Assembly (NCBI GenBank): GCA_018699075.1
Contig: JABIPV010000272.1
Location: forward strand, 1-15,941
DNA from: Kordiimonadaceae bacterium
Lineage (GTDB): Bacteria; Pseudomonadota; Alphaproteobacteria; Sphingomonadales; Emcibacteraceae
Reading direction: 5' to 3'
DNA length: 15,941 nt
Each line of letters begins with the position of its first letter. Positions within the stretch are counted from its first letter, which is position 1. The notes under the pieces were generated by a model that was not told the DNA's origin, did no database searches, and saw only the letters and a program-made list of their open reading frames with translations. Both the position numbers and the translations under genes were made by a program. Below, in pieces: positions 6,775-15,023 of the stretch.

Positions 6775-7719
6775 TTAACGGAATTGCTCAGGAACAGTAT
6801 GACCGTCTGCATCCGCTTCATCATCTTCGCGGCGAAGTTCAAACCACATAAGAACCGGTGAAGCAATAAATACAGATGAATAAGTACCAACAAAAATTCC
6901 CCAAATCATCGCCGCCGTAAATCCATGAATACTTTCACCACCAAAGAAAAACAATGCCCCAAGCGCAAGCAGTGTCGTCAGTGACGTCATCACCGTACGC
7001 GCCAGTGTTTCATTAAGGCTTAAATTTATTAGGTCCGACAGTTCTTTTTTACGGTATTTACGTAGGTTTTCACGAATACGGTCATAAACCACAACCGTAT
7101 CATTAAGTGAATAACCGACAATGGTAAGGATTGCGGCAATAATACTTAAATTAAATTCTAGCTGAGTAAGTGAGAACATACCAATGGTTAAAATCACATC
7201 ATGAACAAGCGCTATCACTGCACCCAATCCAAATTGCCACTCAAAGCGTATCCAAATATAAAAAAGAACGGCACCAACGGCGAGCACAACAGACATGATC
7301 CCTGTTTGTATGAGTTCACCTGACACCACTGACCCAACGGCTTCGGTACGTTCAAAACTAATGGGATCAATGATCCCTCTCTCAAGTTCAGTTTGTACAA
7401 GAAAAACCACTTCCTCAAGTGTTTTATCTTCTTGAGTTTCTAATCGAATTAAAACTTGATCCACTTCGCCAAATTCTTGAACGGAAACATCACCAAGATC
7501 AAGGCCACCAGTAAGACTTCGGATTTGTCCAATATCAGCTGGTCCCGTTGTATGAACCTCCATCAGGTAACCGCCTTTAAAATCGATACCAAAATTTAGA
7601 CCTTTGGTAAAATAAAGAGCAAATGATGCAATAATCATGAGAACAGAAAAAACATAAGCTATTTTGCGCGCATTAACGAAGGGGATTTTTGTACCTTCTG
7701 GAACCAGTTTAAGTAACAT
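6775..7719 (-). CDS. secF: protein translocase subunit SecF
   Basis: A 314-residue inner-membrane protein. One membrane helix (about 20-37) is followed by the family motif FGIDFKGG (43-50), a periplasmic P4 domain (about 51-135), and five more helices (about 140-292). GYSLNDTVVVYDRIREN (202-218) is the RND-type signature, and Arg241 in ARTVMTSLTTL matches the conserved SecF arginine implicated in proton coupling. With SecD it uses the proton gradient to complete protein export after SecA/SecYEG. It starts 16 nt after the secD stop; AAAAGGA is about 13 nt and TAGAGA about 2 nt upstream, neither ideal. The acidic C-terminal tail (residues 297-314) is cytosolic. Confidence 0.97.
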   Translation of the reverse strand: MLLKLVPEGTKIPFVNARKIAYVFSVLMIIASFALYFTKGLNFGIDFKGGYLMEVHTTGPADIGQIRSLTGGLDLGDVSVQEFGEVDQVLIRLETQEDKTLEEVVFLVQTELERGIIDPISFERTEAVGSVVSGELIQTGIMSVVLAVGAVLFYIWIRFEWQFGLGAVIALVHDVILTIGMFSLTQLEFNLSIIAAILTIVGYSLNDTVVVYDRIRENLRKYRKKELSDLINLSLNETLARTVMTSLTTLLALGALFFFGGESIHGFTAAMIWGIFVGTYSSVFIASPVLMWFELRREDDEADADGHTVPEQFR

Positions 7720-7735
7720 TTCTCTAGGTTTCCTT

Positions 7736-9352
7736 TTAAAGCTTTAACGCGGCAGGGCGTTTTTTACGCACCCACGTTACAATGATAAGTCGTGATAAAC
7801 TAACGGCCGTAAATACTGACGTTAAAATACCCGCAGCAAGTGTCACCGCAAATCCTTTGATCGGACCTGACCCGAACTGGAACAATATAAGTGCCGCAAT
7901 AAGCGTTGTTACGTTGGCATCAATAATTGTACTAAGCGCGCGGGAATACCCGACATCAATAGCAGAAATGACCTTCTTGCCTGCACTTAATTCTTCACGA
8001 ATACGCTCAAAAATAAGCACATTGGCATCTACGGCCATACCAACCGTCAATACAATTCCCGCAATACCAGGAAGCGTTAATGTCGCGCCAAACATGGAAA
8101 GAACACCAAAGATCAATAAGATGTTTATAGAGAGTGAAAAATTGGCAATGATACCAAAAAAGCCATAACTAAGTGCGATGTAAACCATCACCGCGGCAAG
8201 ACCAATCAAAGAAGCCACTTTACCAGCGGCAACAGAATCCGCCCCTAAATTTGGCCCAACAGTTCTTTCTTCAAGAACCTCTAGCGGTGCAGGCAATGCA
8301 CCCGCACGAAGAAGGAGCGCAAGGTCAGAAGCTTCTTGGGTGCTAAACCCGCCTGTAATTATCGCTGATCCGCCAAGGATCGCTGAATTAATTCGTGGAG
8401 CACTTATCACTTCGCCGTCAAGAACAATGGCAAAAGGATTACCCACATTGGCCCTTGTTGCATCGGCAAACTGCTTGCCGCCTTTGGTATTAAAGGTAAT
8501 TGATACCGCGATTTGATTATCCTGGTCCATGGTTTGTGAAGCTTGCACCAAATCTTCGCCAGACACTATTCTACGTGTTTTAATGGCATAATACTCAAGT
8601 GGATTGCCATCAAGATCTTTTTCATAAGACGGAAGACGCATGGTACCTGTCGGTGGTCGTTTACCACTATTTATGTCGCTAAAGGTTTGTGTCGTATCGG
8701 TTAAATGAAAGTTCATTTGCGCGGTTTGACCCAATATATCCTTTAAGCGCTTAGGATCATCAATTCCCGGGACTTGAATAAGAATTCGGTCTGCGCCATT
8801 TTGCTGAATGGTTGGCTCTTTTGTGCCCATTTCATCAATACGGCGGCGAACGATTTCAATTGATTGTTCAACGGACTGTGTTTTCTTTTCAATGACCGCT
8901 GCTTCGGAAAGGGTAATATTGATAACCACACCTTCACCACTTTCAATGATAATATCATCGGAACCAACATTTGTTATGCTGGCCCCTGCCTTGATAATCG
9001 TACCACCAATAATACTGAGGGCGTTTTCTCTGTCCGCTTCATCAACAAGTGTAATCGTCAGTGATTCTGATGAGGCGCGTATACGGTGACGAATGTTTTC
9101 ATCACGTAATTCATCACGAATATTTTCCGCTTTATCATCAATAAGCGTTTTCATTATCCCTGTCGTGTCAACGCCCATAAGAAGATGGGCGCCACCCTGA
9201 AGATCAAGTCCAAGTGTGATTTGACTGGTCGGGAGAAACGCCGGCATATTTTCAAGTTGTTCATCAGAAAGGAAATTCGGCATCGCCAAAGTAATACCAA
9301 GTAAGGTAAAGAAGGCAATTACTGTAATTTTCCAACGCGGGAAATCGAGCAT
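7736..9352 (-). CDS. secD: protein translocase subunit SecD
   Basis: A 538-residue inner-membrane protein. An N-terminal helix (about 8-24) is followed by the SecD motif LGLDLQGG (47-54), a large periplasmic region with the P1 domain (about 55-375), and a C-terminal block of five helices (about 379-530). VGMAVDANVLIFERIREE carries Asp442, equivalent to the proton-relay aspartate of SecDF. The protein pairs with SecF to pull exported proteins out of the translocon. The gene follows yajC by 25 nt and has only a weak ribosome site (CGGAC). Minus-strand and plus-strand ORFs of 60-130 codons inside it are shadows. Confidence 0.97.
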   Translation of the reverse strand: MLDFPRWKITVIAFFTLLGITLAMPNFLSDEQLENMPAFLPTSQITLGLDLQGGAHLLMGVDTTGIMKTLIDDKAENIRDELRDENIRHRIRASSESLTITLVDEADRENALSIIGGTIIKAGASITNVGSDDIIIESGEGVVINITLSEAAVIEKKTQSVEQSIEIVRRRIDEMGTKEPTIQQNGADRILIQVPGIDDPKRLKDILGQTAQMNFHLTDTTQTFSDINSGKRPPTGTMRLPSYEKDLDGNPLEYYAIKTRRIVSGEDLVQASQTMDQDNQIAVSITFNTKGGKQFADATRANVGNPFAIVLDGEVISAPRINSAILGGSAIITGGFSTQEASDLALLLRAGALPAPLEVLEERTVGPNLGADSVAAGKVASLIGLAAVMVYIALSYGFFGIIANFSLSINILLIFGVLSMFGATLTLPGIAGIVLTVGMAVDANVLIFERIREELSAGKKVISAIDVGYSRALSTIIDANVTTLIAALILFQFGSGPIKGFAVTLAAGILTSVFTAVSLSRLIIVTWVRKKRPAALKL

Positions 9353-9377
9353 AAACTTTAGTCCGTTTTAAATCAGT

Positions 9378-9710
9378 TTATTTCTTGTCATCATTAGCAG
9401 GTGCGGGCTTACCCTGTACTTGCGTAATTGTTGATCTGATGACGCGTACCTTAACTTCTTTGGCAATTTCAAGTTCAACTTCGTTATCATCAATAACTTT
9501 ACTTACTTTTGCGACAATCCCACCTGATGTAACCACTTTGTCACCACGTTTCAAGGCTTCAACCATTGATTTGTGCTCTTTGGCACGTTTTTGCTGAGGT
9601 CTGATCAGTAAAAAGTAAAAAACCACAAAGATTAGTACGAAAGGCAGTAAGCCCATTAAACCACCATCACCACCGCCGGCAGTTTGTGCATATGCTTCAG
9701 AAATGAACAT
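9378..9710 (-). CDS. yajC: preprotein translocase subunit YajC
   Basis: A 110-residue single-pass inner-membrane protein. A short Gly-rich periplasmic start is followed by a helix (about 20-37) ending in the family hallmark LLIRPQQKRAKEH; the cytosolic domain has LKRGDKVVTSGGIVAKV (about 53-69) and a Lys/Pro tail. YajC associates with SecDF and the SecYEG translocon; it is not essential in E. coli. It is the first gene of the operon with secD, secF and the Mth938-like gene. AAAGGGA (9718-9724) lies 7 nt before the start. A weak promoter (TTGTTT, 17 nt, TATATC) may lie in the 127-nt gap shared with the divergent DUF815 gene. Confidence 0.97.
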   Translation of the reverse strand: MFISEAYAQTAGGGDGGLMGLLPFVLIFVVFYFLLIRPQQKRAKEHKSMVEALKRGDKVVTSGGIVAKVSKVIDDNEVELEIAKEVKVRVIRSTITQVQGKPAPANDDKK

Positions 9711-9837
9711 TTATATTTCCCTTTATTTATTTTATTAAATTTACCTATTGGATATAAGCAAAGGACAGCGTAAAAACAAGGATAAATACAGATTCAATTG
9801 CTCTGAAATGCGATAATTTTAAGTAAATGAGAAAAAC

Positions 9838-10680
9838 ATGCCAAATATCGATGATAAAACCTTAAACAGAATAGCCGATGCCCTTGATAGGTTATCACCG
9901 AAAGACGCTGCTCTTCCCTCACTTGAAGGGGCAAGCGCCTTTATATGGCATGTTGAACCAGATCACTTAATTCCTATTTCCCATGTAAATCATATAAAAA
10001 TCGATTTGTTACAGGGTATTGATCATGTCCGTGACATATTGGTTAAAAATACTGAACAATTTGCCAAAGGTTTTCCCGCCAATAATGCGCTTCTTTGGGG
10101 GGCGCGCGGTATGGGTAAAAGTTCACTGGTAAAAGCCATTCATGCAACCATGAAAAATATCATCCTAATTGAAATCCACCGAGAAGATATTCCAAGCCTG
10201 CCACGCCTACTCGAAATTATCCGTGAAAGCAAAAAGCTTTGCATATTATTTTGCGATGATCTTTCCTTTGATCATGATGACGGAGCATATAAATCTCTAA
10301 AAGCTGTGCTAGAAGGTGGCATAGAGGGCAGACCAGAAAACGTAATCTTTTACGCCACATCAAATCGTCGCCATTTGATGCCAAGGGACATGATGGAAAA
10401 TGAACGCGGTAGTGCCATTAATCCTTCTGAAGCCACCGAAGAAAAAGTCTCGCTCTCAGACCGTTTCGGTCTTTGGCTTGGCTTTCACAGTTGTAACCAG
10501 GATGATTATCTTTCAATGATTGATGGCTATTTAGAACATTATAATATTGATGCGGACCGGAGCACCGTTCACGCAGAAGCCCTTACATGGTCGCGAACAA
10601 GGGGCGCACGCTCAGGGCGGGTGGCATTTCAATATTTACAAGATTTAGCTGGACGCCTAGGTGTTAAATTAAATAAATAG
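9838..10680 (+). CDS. DUF815 family AAA-type ATPase
   Basis: A 280-residue soluble protein with a single P-loop ATPase domain. Visible motifs: Walker A GARGMGKSS (88-96); Walker B CILFCDD (135-141); sensor 1 region ATSNRRHL (173-180, Asn176); a possible arginine finger in SDRFGLWLGF (Arg209); and a sensor 2-like GARSGRVAFQ (256-265). These fit the DUF815 family. Its cellular role is unknown; members resemble DnaA/IstB-type AAA+ proteins. It is divergent from yajC, a neighbourhood I recall as common in alphaproteobacteria. The ribosome site is weak (GAG, 6-7 nt before the ATG). The last seven codons including the stop are duplicated just downstream (10660-10701). Confidence 0.88.
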   Translation: MPNIDDKTLNRIADALDRLSPKDAALPSLEGASAFIWHVEPDHLIPISHVNHIKIDLLQGIDHVRDILVKNTEQFAKGFPANNALLWGARGMGKSSLVKAIHATMKNIILIEIHREDIPSLPRLLEIIRESKKLCILFCDDLSFDHDDGAYKSLKAVLEGGIEGRPENVIFYATSNRRHLMPRDMMENERGSAINPSEATEEKVSLSDRFGLWLGFHSCNQDDYLSMIDGYLEHYNIDADRSTVHAEALTWSRTRGARSGRVAFQYLQDLAGRLGVKLNK

Positions 10681-10701
10681 GGTATTAAGTTAAATAAATA
10701 A
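10660..10701. repeat. 21-bp tandem duplication covering the end of the DUF815 gene
   Basis: Two adjacent 21-nt units, 10660-10680 and 10681-10701, match at 18 of 21 positions and stay in frame. The first encodes GVKLNK-stop (TAG), the second GIKLNK-stop (TAA). The second copy lies outside the gene unless the TAG is read through. Confidence 0.75.
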
Positions 10702-10702
10702 C

Positions 10703-10864
10703 TTATGCATCAACAAGATAGAGGCTATCTTTAACATCATCACGCACAAGAACTTTAAGTTTCTTATTCGCTGAGCGCTTAGGTGATACCTTTTTCTGAC
10801 CTTTTAAACTGGCACCAGCTGAAAGGTAGTAATCTACGCTATATATGTCATTTTGCTTATTCAT
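10703..10864 (-). CDS. small hypothetical protein, 53 residues
   Basis: A short ORF starting MNKQNDIYSVDYYLSAG and ending DDVKDSLYLVDA, with a Lys/Arg-rich middle (about 21-41: KGQKKVSPKRSANKKLK). It is hydrophilic, with no signal peptide or membrane segment, so a cytosolic, possibly nucleic-acid-contacting protein (inference). I do not recognise a family. It fills the gap between the convergent DUF815 gene and the groEL terminator, leaving 22 nt to the former. Its own ribosome site is weak. A 12-codon ORF (10857-10895, MVILKEVIETNE) overlaps its start by 8 nt (ATGAATAA), with AAAGGG at 10908-10913, so translation may be coupled. Amino-acid composition looks protein-like, but expression is unproven. 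Confidence 0.5.
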   Translation of the reverse strand: MNKQNDIYSVDYYLSAGASLKGQKKVSPKRSANKKLKVLVRDDVKDSLYLVDA

Positions 10865-10961
10865 TGGTTTCTATCACTTCTTTAAGAATCACCATTAACT
10901 AACTCTACCCTTTAATGTTTACGATTTTATTAAGCCGACAATAAGGCAATATAAACGTAAC

Positions 10962-10993
10962 AAAAATAAAGGCCGGAGAAATTCTCCGACCTT
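10962..10993 (-). terminator. intrinsic terminator of groES-groEL
   Basis: On the minus strand AAGGTCGGAG (10993-10984) pairs with CTCCGGCCTT (10978-10969), all pairs standard except one U-G wobble. The loop is 5 nt or fewer, since the stem can extend through AA/TT. It is followed by TTATTTTTG. It lies 50 nt after the groEL stop. Confidence 0.85.
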
Positions 10994-11042
10994 CATATAG
11001 TACATTAACTTAGACTTGTAAAGCGTTGTTTAATATAGAGGT

Positions 11043-12701
11043 TTAGAAACCGCCCATACCACCCATACCGCCCATACCGCCCATGCCGCCCATATCAGGC
11101 ATTGCAGGAGCCGCACTATCGTCAGCAACTTCAGCAACCATTGCTTCAGTTGTAACCAGAAGACCCGCAACAGACGCCGCATCTTCTAGAGCAGTACGAA
11201 CCACTTTAGTTGGATCAATAATTCCCGCAGCGACCATGTCTTTGTATTCTTCGCCTTGAGCATCATAACCGAATGAAGTGTCGTCTTGTTCTTTCATTTT
11301 ACCAGCAATAACTGCACCATCTTCACCCGCATTTTCAGCGATCTGACGAACAGGCGCTTCAAGGGCACGACGTACGATGTTAATACCAACAGTTTGGTCA
11401 TCATTTGCGCCTTCAAGACCATCAAGTATACGCGTAGCATAAAGAAGAGCAGCACCACCACCGGCAACAACACCTTCTTGAACCGCAGCACGTGTAGCGT
11501 GAAGTGCGTCATCAACACGGTCTTTACGTTCTTTAACTTCGATCTCAGTCGAACCACCAACTTTGATGATCGCAACTCCGCCACTTAATTTAGCAAGGCG
11601 TTCTTGAAGTTTTTCTTTATCGTAATCAGAAGAAGTGTTTTCAGCTTGTCCACGAATTTGTCCACAGCGTGCTTCAACTTCGTCTTTAGAACCAGCACCA
11701 TCAACAATGATTGTGTCTTCTTTAGTGATGTTAACGTTCTTCGCAGTACCAAGCATATCAAGCGTAACTGTTTCAAGTTTAATACCAAGGTCTTCGGCAA
11801 TAACTTGACCGCCTGTTAGGATTGCGATGTCTTCTAGCATTGCTTTACGACGATCACCAAAACCAGGTGCTTTAATCGCTGCAATTTTAAGACCACCACG
11901 TAGTTTATTCACGACAAGCGCAGCAAGTGCTTCGCCTTCTACATCTTCTGCAATGATAAGAAGTGGACGACCGGATTGTGCCGCAGCTTCAAGCAATGGA
12001 AGCATTGATTGAAGATTTGAAAGTTTTGCTTCGTGAAGAAGAATGTATGGATTTTCAAGATCAACTGCCATTTTATCAGCATTTGTAATGAAATATGGTG
12101 AAAGGTAACCACGATCGAACTGCATTCCTTTAACAACTTCTAGCTCTGAATCCAGACCTTTAGCTTCTTCAACAGTAATAACGCCTTCTTTACCAACTTC
12201 TTGCATTGCTTCTGCAATCATATCACCAATATCAGTTTCACCGTTCGCAGAAATTGACCCTACTTGAGCAACTTCTTCGTTGGTTGAAATTTCTTTTGAT
12301 ACTGATTTAAGTTGCTCGGATACTTTTTTAACCGCAAGGTTGATACCACGACGTAAATCCATCGGGTTCATTCCTGCTGCAACTGATTTAAAGCCTTCGC
12401 GTACTATCGCTTGAGCAAGAACTGTTGCTGTTGTTGTTCCGTCACCGGCAACATCGTTTGTGCGTGATGCAACTTCACGAACCATTTGTGCACCCATATT
12501 TTCATATGCGTCTTTTAGTTCGATTTCTTTTGCAACTGATACACCGTCTTTAGTAATGCGCGGTGCACCGAATGATTTTTGTAATAGAACGTTACGACCT
12601 TTTGGTCCTAGTGTTACTTTTACAGCGTTTGCTAGGATGTCTACACCGTTCATTATACGAGAGCGAGCGTCTGATCCAAATTTTACTTCTTTAGCAGCCA
12701 T
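11043..12701 (-). CDS. groEL: chaperonin GroEL (60 kDa)
   Basis: A 552-residue protein, the usual length. Key parts: ATP-binding TLGPKGRNVLL (30-40), KDGVSVAKEIEL with Asp52, and DVAGDGTTTATVL with Asp87, both catalytic for ATP hydrolysis; the C-terminal equatorial motif RVDDALHATRAAVQEG and GVVAGGG; and a GGM-repeat tail ending in GF. It forms the double-ring folding chamber in the cytosol with GroES as lid. It follows groES by 46 nt with AAAGGA 7-8 nt before the ATG. Transcription comes from the groES promoter under CIRCE control and ends at the hairpin 50 nt downstream. Several ORFs of 60-100 codons on both strands inside it are shadows. Confidence 0.99.
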   Translation of the reverse strand: MAAKEVKFGSDARSRIMNGVDILANAVKVTLGPKGRNVLLQKSFGAPRITKDGVSVAKEIELKDAYENMGAQMVREVASRTNDVAGDGTTTATVLAQAIVREGFKSVAAGMNPMDLRRGINLAVKKVSEQLKSVSKEISTNEEVAQVGSISANGETDIGDMIAEAMQEVGKEGVITVEEAKGLDSELEVVKGMQFDRGYLSPYFITNADKMAVDLENPYILLHEAKLSNLQSMLPLLEAAAQSGRPLLIIAEDVEGEALAALVVNKLRGGLKIAAIKAPGFGDRRKAMLEDIAILTGGQVIAEDLGIKLETVTLDMLGTAKNVNITKEDTIIVDGAGSKDEVEARCGQIRGQAENTSSDYDKEKLQERLAKLSGGVAIIKVGGSTEIEVKERKDRVDDALHATRAAVQEGVVAGGGAALLYATRILDGLEGANDDQTVGINIVRRALEAPVRQIAENAGEDGAVIAGKMKEQDDTSFGYDAQGEEYKDMVAAGIIDPTKVVRTALEDAASVAGLLVTTEAMVAEVADDSAAPAMPDMGGMGGMGGMGGMGGF

Positions 12702-12747
12702 TATTAATTCCTTTAATTAGCTTTTAATTCTTAATTCGTGAGCGTTA

Positions 12748-13035
12748 TTATTCAATAATGCCCAAAATGTCTGATTCTTTCATAATCAACAGATCTTCAC
12801 CGTCGACTTTAATTTCTGTGCCTGACCATTTGCCGAACAACACGTTATCACCTGCTTTAACGTCAAGTACTGTCACTGTACCGTCTTCAGCTTTGTTACC
12901 AGTTCCAACAGAAACAACTTCGCCTTCGCTTGGTTTTTCTTGTGCCGTATCAGGAATAATAATTCCGCCAGCCGTTTTTGTTTCATTTTCAACGCGACGT
13001 ACGAGTACGCGGTCATGTAAAGGACGAAATCCCAT
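12748..13035 (-). CDS. groES: co-chaperonin GroES (10 kDa)
   Basis: A 95-residue protein, full length. It begins FRPLHDRVLVRRVE, has the mobile loop with GGIIIPDTA (about 23-31) that contacts GroEL, and ends DLLIMKESDILGIIE, all standard for GroES. It caps the GroEL ring as a heptamer in the cytosol. AGAGG lies about 8 nt before the ATG. It is the first gene of the groES-groEL operon. The leader contains a perfect CIRCE element 49 nt before the start codon, so heat induction by relief of HrcA repression is expected. Confidence 0.99.
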   Translation of the reverse strand: MGFRPLHDRVLVRRVENETKTAGGIIIPDTAQEKPSEGEVVSVGTGNKAEDGTVTVLDVKAGDNVLFGKWSGTEIKVDGEDLLIMKESDILGIIE

Positions 13036-13083
13036 TTTGAATACCTCTTCTTAGGTTTATAGTTACTTGTTTAATGCATTGAG

Positions 13084-13110
13084 TTAGCACTCTCTAGACA
13101 AGAGTGCTAA
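13084..13110. promoter_or_regulatory. CIRCE operator (HrcA binding site)
   Basis: TTAGCACTC (13084-13092), a 9-nt spacer, GAGTGCTAA (13102-13110): an exact match to the CIRCE consensus. It lies between the groES promoter and start codon. CIRCE is bound by the heat-shock repressor HrcA; hrcA is not in this window. Confidence 0.97.
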
Positions 13111-13123
13111 CAACTGTACTGAA

Positions 13124-13151
13124 CAGATAGTCTATAGATGGAAATAGTCAA
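13124..13151 (-). promoter_or_regulatory. probable groES-groEL promoter
   Basis: On the minus strand: TTGACT (13151-13146), 16 nt, TATCTG (13129-13124). The -35 matches five of six consensus positions, the -10 is weaker. The expected start falls just before CIRCE, so bound repressor would block it. No sigma32-type CCCCAT box was seen. Confidence 0.55.
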
Positions 13152-13160
13152 TAGCTTGAC

Positions 13161-13192
13161 CTAAGAAAAAGTGATTTTTTTTGTTAAATCAC
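13161..13192 (-). terminator. terminator-like hairpin at the end of the NhaC-type gene
   Basis: On the minus strand GTGATTT (13192-13186) pairs with AAATCAC (13177-13171), followed by TTTTTCTTAG. The stem is AT-rich and only 7 bp, so termination may be weak. The antiporter's TAA stop begins at the inner end of the stem. It separates this gene from the groES promoter 10 nt further on. Confidence 0.55.
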
Positions 13193-14614
13193 CAAATAAA
13201 TGGCAATTGTCGTCGACCCAACCACCAATGCGTATGGCAATTGAGTTATGACGTGATCCATATGATCACTGCCCGCGCCAATAGAAGACAGCACCGATGT
13301 ATCAGATACTGGCGAAGAATGATCACCGAATATGCCCCCACCAACAACCGCTGCTAATGCCTTATATACAATTGGGTCATGGGCAACACCACCAGAAAAA
13401 CCGTAGGCAATTGGAAGAACGAATGGGATCATCAATGCAAAAGCCCCCCACGAAGTGCCCGTAGAAAAGGATATCACTGCGGTAATAAAGAAAGTAGTTG
13501 CCACCAATAACTGAGGCGTCATGAAATCCTCAGAAAAGACCATGATAAATTCCGCGGCCCCTAACCCCTTTGTCACCGTATTAATACTGTAAGCTAAAGC
13601 AGTGATAATAATTGCCGACATAACACTTTTAGCACCTGTCACGCCAATTTCCGTAAGGTCACTAAAATCTTTTACATATTTTTTTACATATAACGACGTG
13701 CCCAGATATATCACGGCCATGATAAATGCTTCAAGTATCATAAGGCTACCGAACATGAAATAAGTTACACCTACTGTACCAAATACAATAATTATAGGAA
13801 TGGCAAAATCCCATAACAAGTATGCTTTTTCAAATTTTTGCTCAAATATATCTCCCCCTTCATCACTGACCATGGGGATGGCGCCATCGCGCAGCACTTT
13901 TCCTTCTTCTCTTGCTCTTGTCTCTGCCTTTTTCATAAAACCAAAATCAGGAATGATTTCCAGGCAAATTAACATCGTGAATATTATCAGCAACATTGGA
14001 TAAATATTATAAGGGATCGATGCCGCAAATAGTCCGATCGCCTCGTCCGCACCGTTTATCGGCCCACCTTCCTTTGCAATCAACCCACCTATATAAGCCC
14101 CCCATGACATAAACGGCACAAGCACACAAACGGAAGCCGTGGTTGAATCGAGTATAAAGGCAAGCTTTTCGCGGGATACACGCGCACCGTCCGTAAGAGG
14201 GCGCATAATCGGTCCCGTCATCAACGGACTAAAATAATCATCAACAATGAAAAAACCCATTAGCCAAGTGGTAAATTTCACTTTCTTCGGCGATGTTCCG
14301 GTCTTTGATACTTTATTGGCAAACGCAAGCAGCACCCCTGCCCGTTTAAACAGTTCAAATAAAATACCTATGAATATAATAATCACACATATGCGAATAA
14401 ACTCGCCGTCTAAGCTTGCGGCAAAAAGTCTCACTAAACCGCCCGCAGGATCAAGACCCATAAAAGATGCAGAAGGATCAAATCCCAACATCAACACACC
14501 AATAAGGCACCCGGCAAATAATGAGAATATAGCGCTGCGCGTCCAAAAAGCCGTAACAAGTGAAAACACCAGCGGCACCAAAGACCAAACACCATAATTA
14601 ATCACAGTCTCCAT
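13184..14614 (-). CDS. Na+/H+ antiporter, NhaC family
   Basis: A 476-residue inner-membrane protein with about 11-12 hydrophobic segments over its length. Family features: FIVDDYFSPLMTGPIMRPLTD (around 122-142, Asp125/Asp126), DSTTASVCVLVPFMSWGAY (156-174), SFSTGTSWGAFALMIPF, and the C-terminal GGGIFGDHSSPVSDTSVLSS stretch (from 425) with SDHMDHVITQLPYA. These match the NhaC-type antiporters, which expel Na+ in exchange for H+. Cation preference cannot be read from sequence. AAGGGATAAGG lies within 4-14 nt of the ATG. The gene follows DUF1491 by 76 nt on the same strand, so they may be cotranscribed. Its stop is embedded in a hairpin. Confidence 0.92.
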   Translation of the reverse strand: METVINYGVWSLVPLVFSLVTAFWTRSAIFSLFAGCLIGVLMLGFDPSASFMGLDPAGGLVRLFAASLDGEFIRICVIIIFIGILFELFKRAGVLLAFANKVSKTGTSPKKVKFTTWLMGFFIVDDYFSPLMTGPIMRPLTDGARVSREKLAFILDSTTASVCVLVPFMSWGAYIGGLIAKEGGPINGADEAIGLFAASIPYNIYPMLLIIFTMLICLEIIPDFGFMKKAETRAREEGKVLRDGAIPMVSDEGGDIFEQKFEKAYLLWDFAIPIIIVFGTVGVTYFMFGSLMILEAFIMAVIYLGTSLYVKKYVKDFSDLTEIGVTGAKSVMSAIIITALAYSINTVTKGLGAAEFIMVFSEDFMTPQLLVATTFFITAVISFSTGTSWGAFALMIPFVLPIAYGFSGGVAHDPIVYKALAAVVGGGIFGDHSSPVSDTSVLSSIGAGSDHMDHVITQLPYALVVGSTTIAIYLVI

Positions 14615-14690
14615 AAAACCTTATCCCTTATATTGTTTTTTTAGATATTAATCTGAGGGCAGAGTGTTGTACAGTGATAAGAATAAAACT

Positions 14691-15023
14691 TCAAATCTCA
14701 GGCTTATAAGCCCCTTTTGCATCTTCTATTTCCAACACCCATAAGTCTTCATCAAATGTTCTTTGCTTGACAACATAAGCATCGGCTTTTGCTTCTTCAA
14801 TCCATTCTTCGCCAAGTGGTTGGTGCCAGTTTAGATTATCGTCAAAATCGCGGGTTTGGGTATATATTTTACAACCTTTAGCGTGGACATATTGCTTGAT
14901 CAACACGAGGCCCCTCTCCGCATCACCCTTATGAAGAACCACAGCAGAAATAAAAAGGGTATCGCAGCGCCTTATTTCTGCGGATACCCAAATGTCTGTT
15001 TTAAGTCTTACACTAAATGTCAT
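14691..15023 (-). CDS. DUF1491 family protein
   Basis: A 110-residue soluble protein. The start VRLKTDIWVSAEIRRC, the middle GLVLIKQYV and the end RTFDEDLWVLEIEDAKG are the conserved parts of DUF1491, a family of unknown function found essentially in alphaproteobacteria. An in-frame TAA lies directly before the ATG at 15023, so this is the earliest start. Its own ribosome site is moderate (AAGAAG, 5 nt). A 19-codon ORF with a much stronger site overlaps the start by 11 nt. It lies 62 nt after the glycosyltransferase stop and 76 nt before the NhaC-type gene, all on one strand. Confidence 0.88.
   Translation of the reverse strand: MTFSVRLKTDIWVSAEIRRCDTLFISAVVLHKGDAERGLVLIKQYVHAKGCKIYTQTRDFDDNLNWHQPLGEEWIEEAKADAYVVKQRTFDEDLWVLEIEDAKGAYKPEI

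Noticed and set aside
7782..8168. 128-codon plus-strand ORF opposite secD
   Set aside because: It is antisense to the conserved membrane block of SecD, its protein shows no recognisable pattern, and it has no ribosome site. It is a codon-bias shadow.
11043..11100. Repeated GGM codons as a tandem DNA repeat of special interest
   Set aside because: A GGM tail is a standard feature of GroEL proteins.
11286..11588. 100-codon plus-strand ORF and overlapping minus-strand ORFs inside groEL
   Set aside because: All lie within the intact groEL frame and encode low-complexity or Ser/Thr- or Leu-rich strings typical of shadow frames.
12758..13054. 98-codon plus-strand ORF opposite groES
   Set aside because: It is antisense to the complete groES gene; the Ser/Pro/Thr-rich product is a reverse-strand artefact.
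14247..14597. 116-codon plus-strand ORF opposite the antiporter gene
   Set aside because: It is antisense to conserved NhaC-type sequence and lacks a ribosome site.
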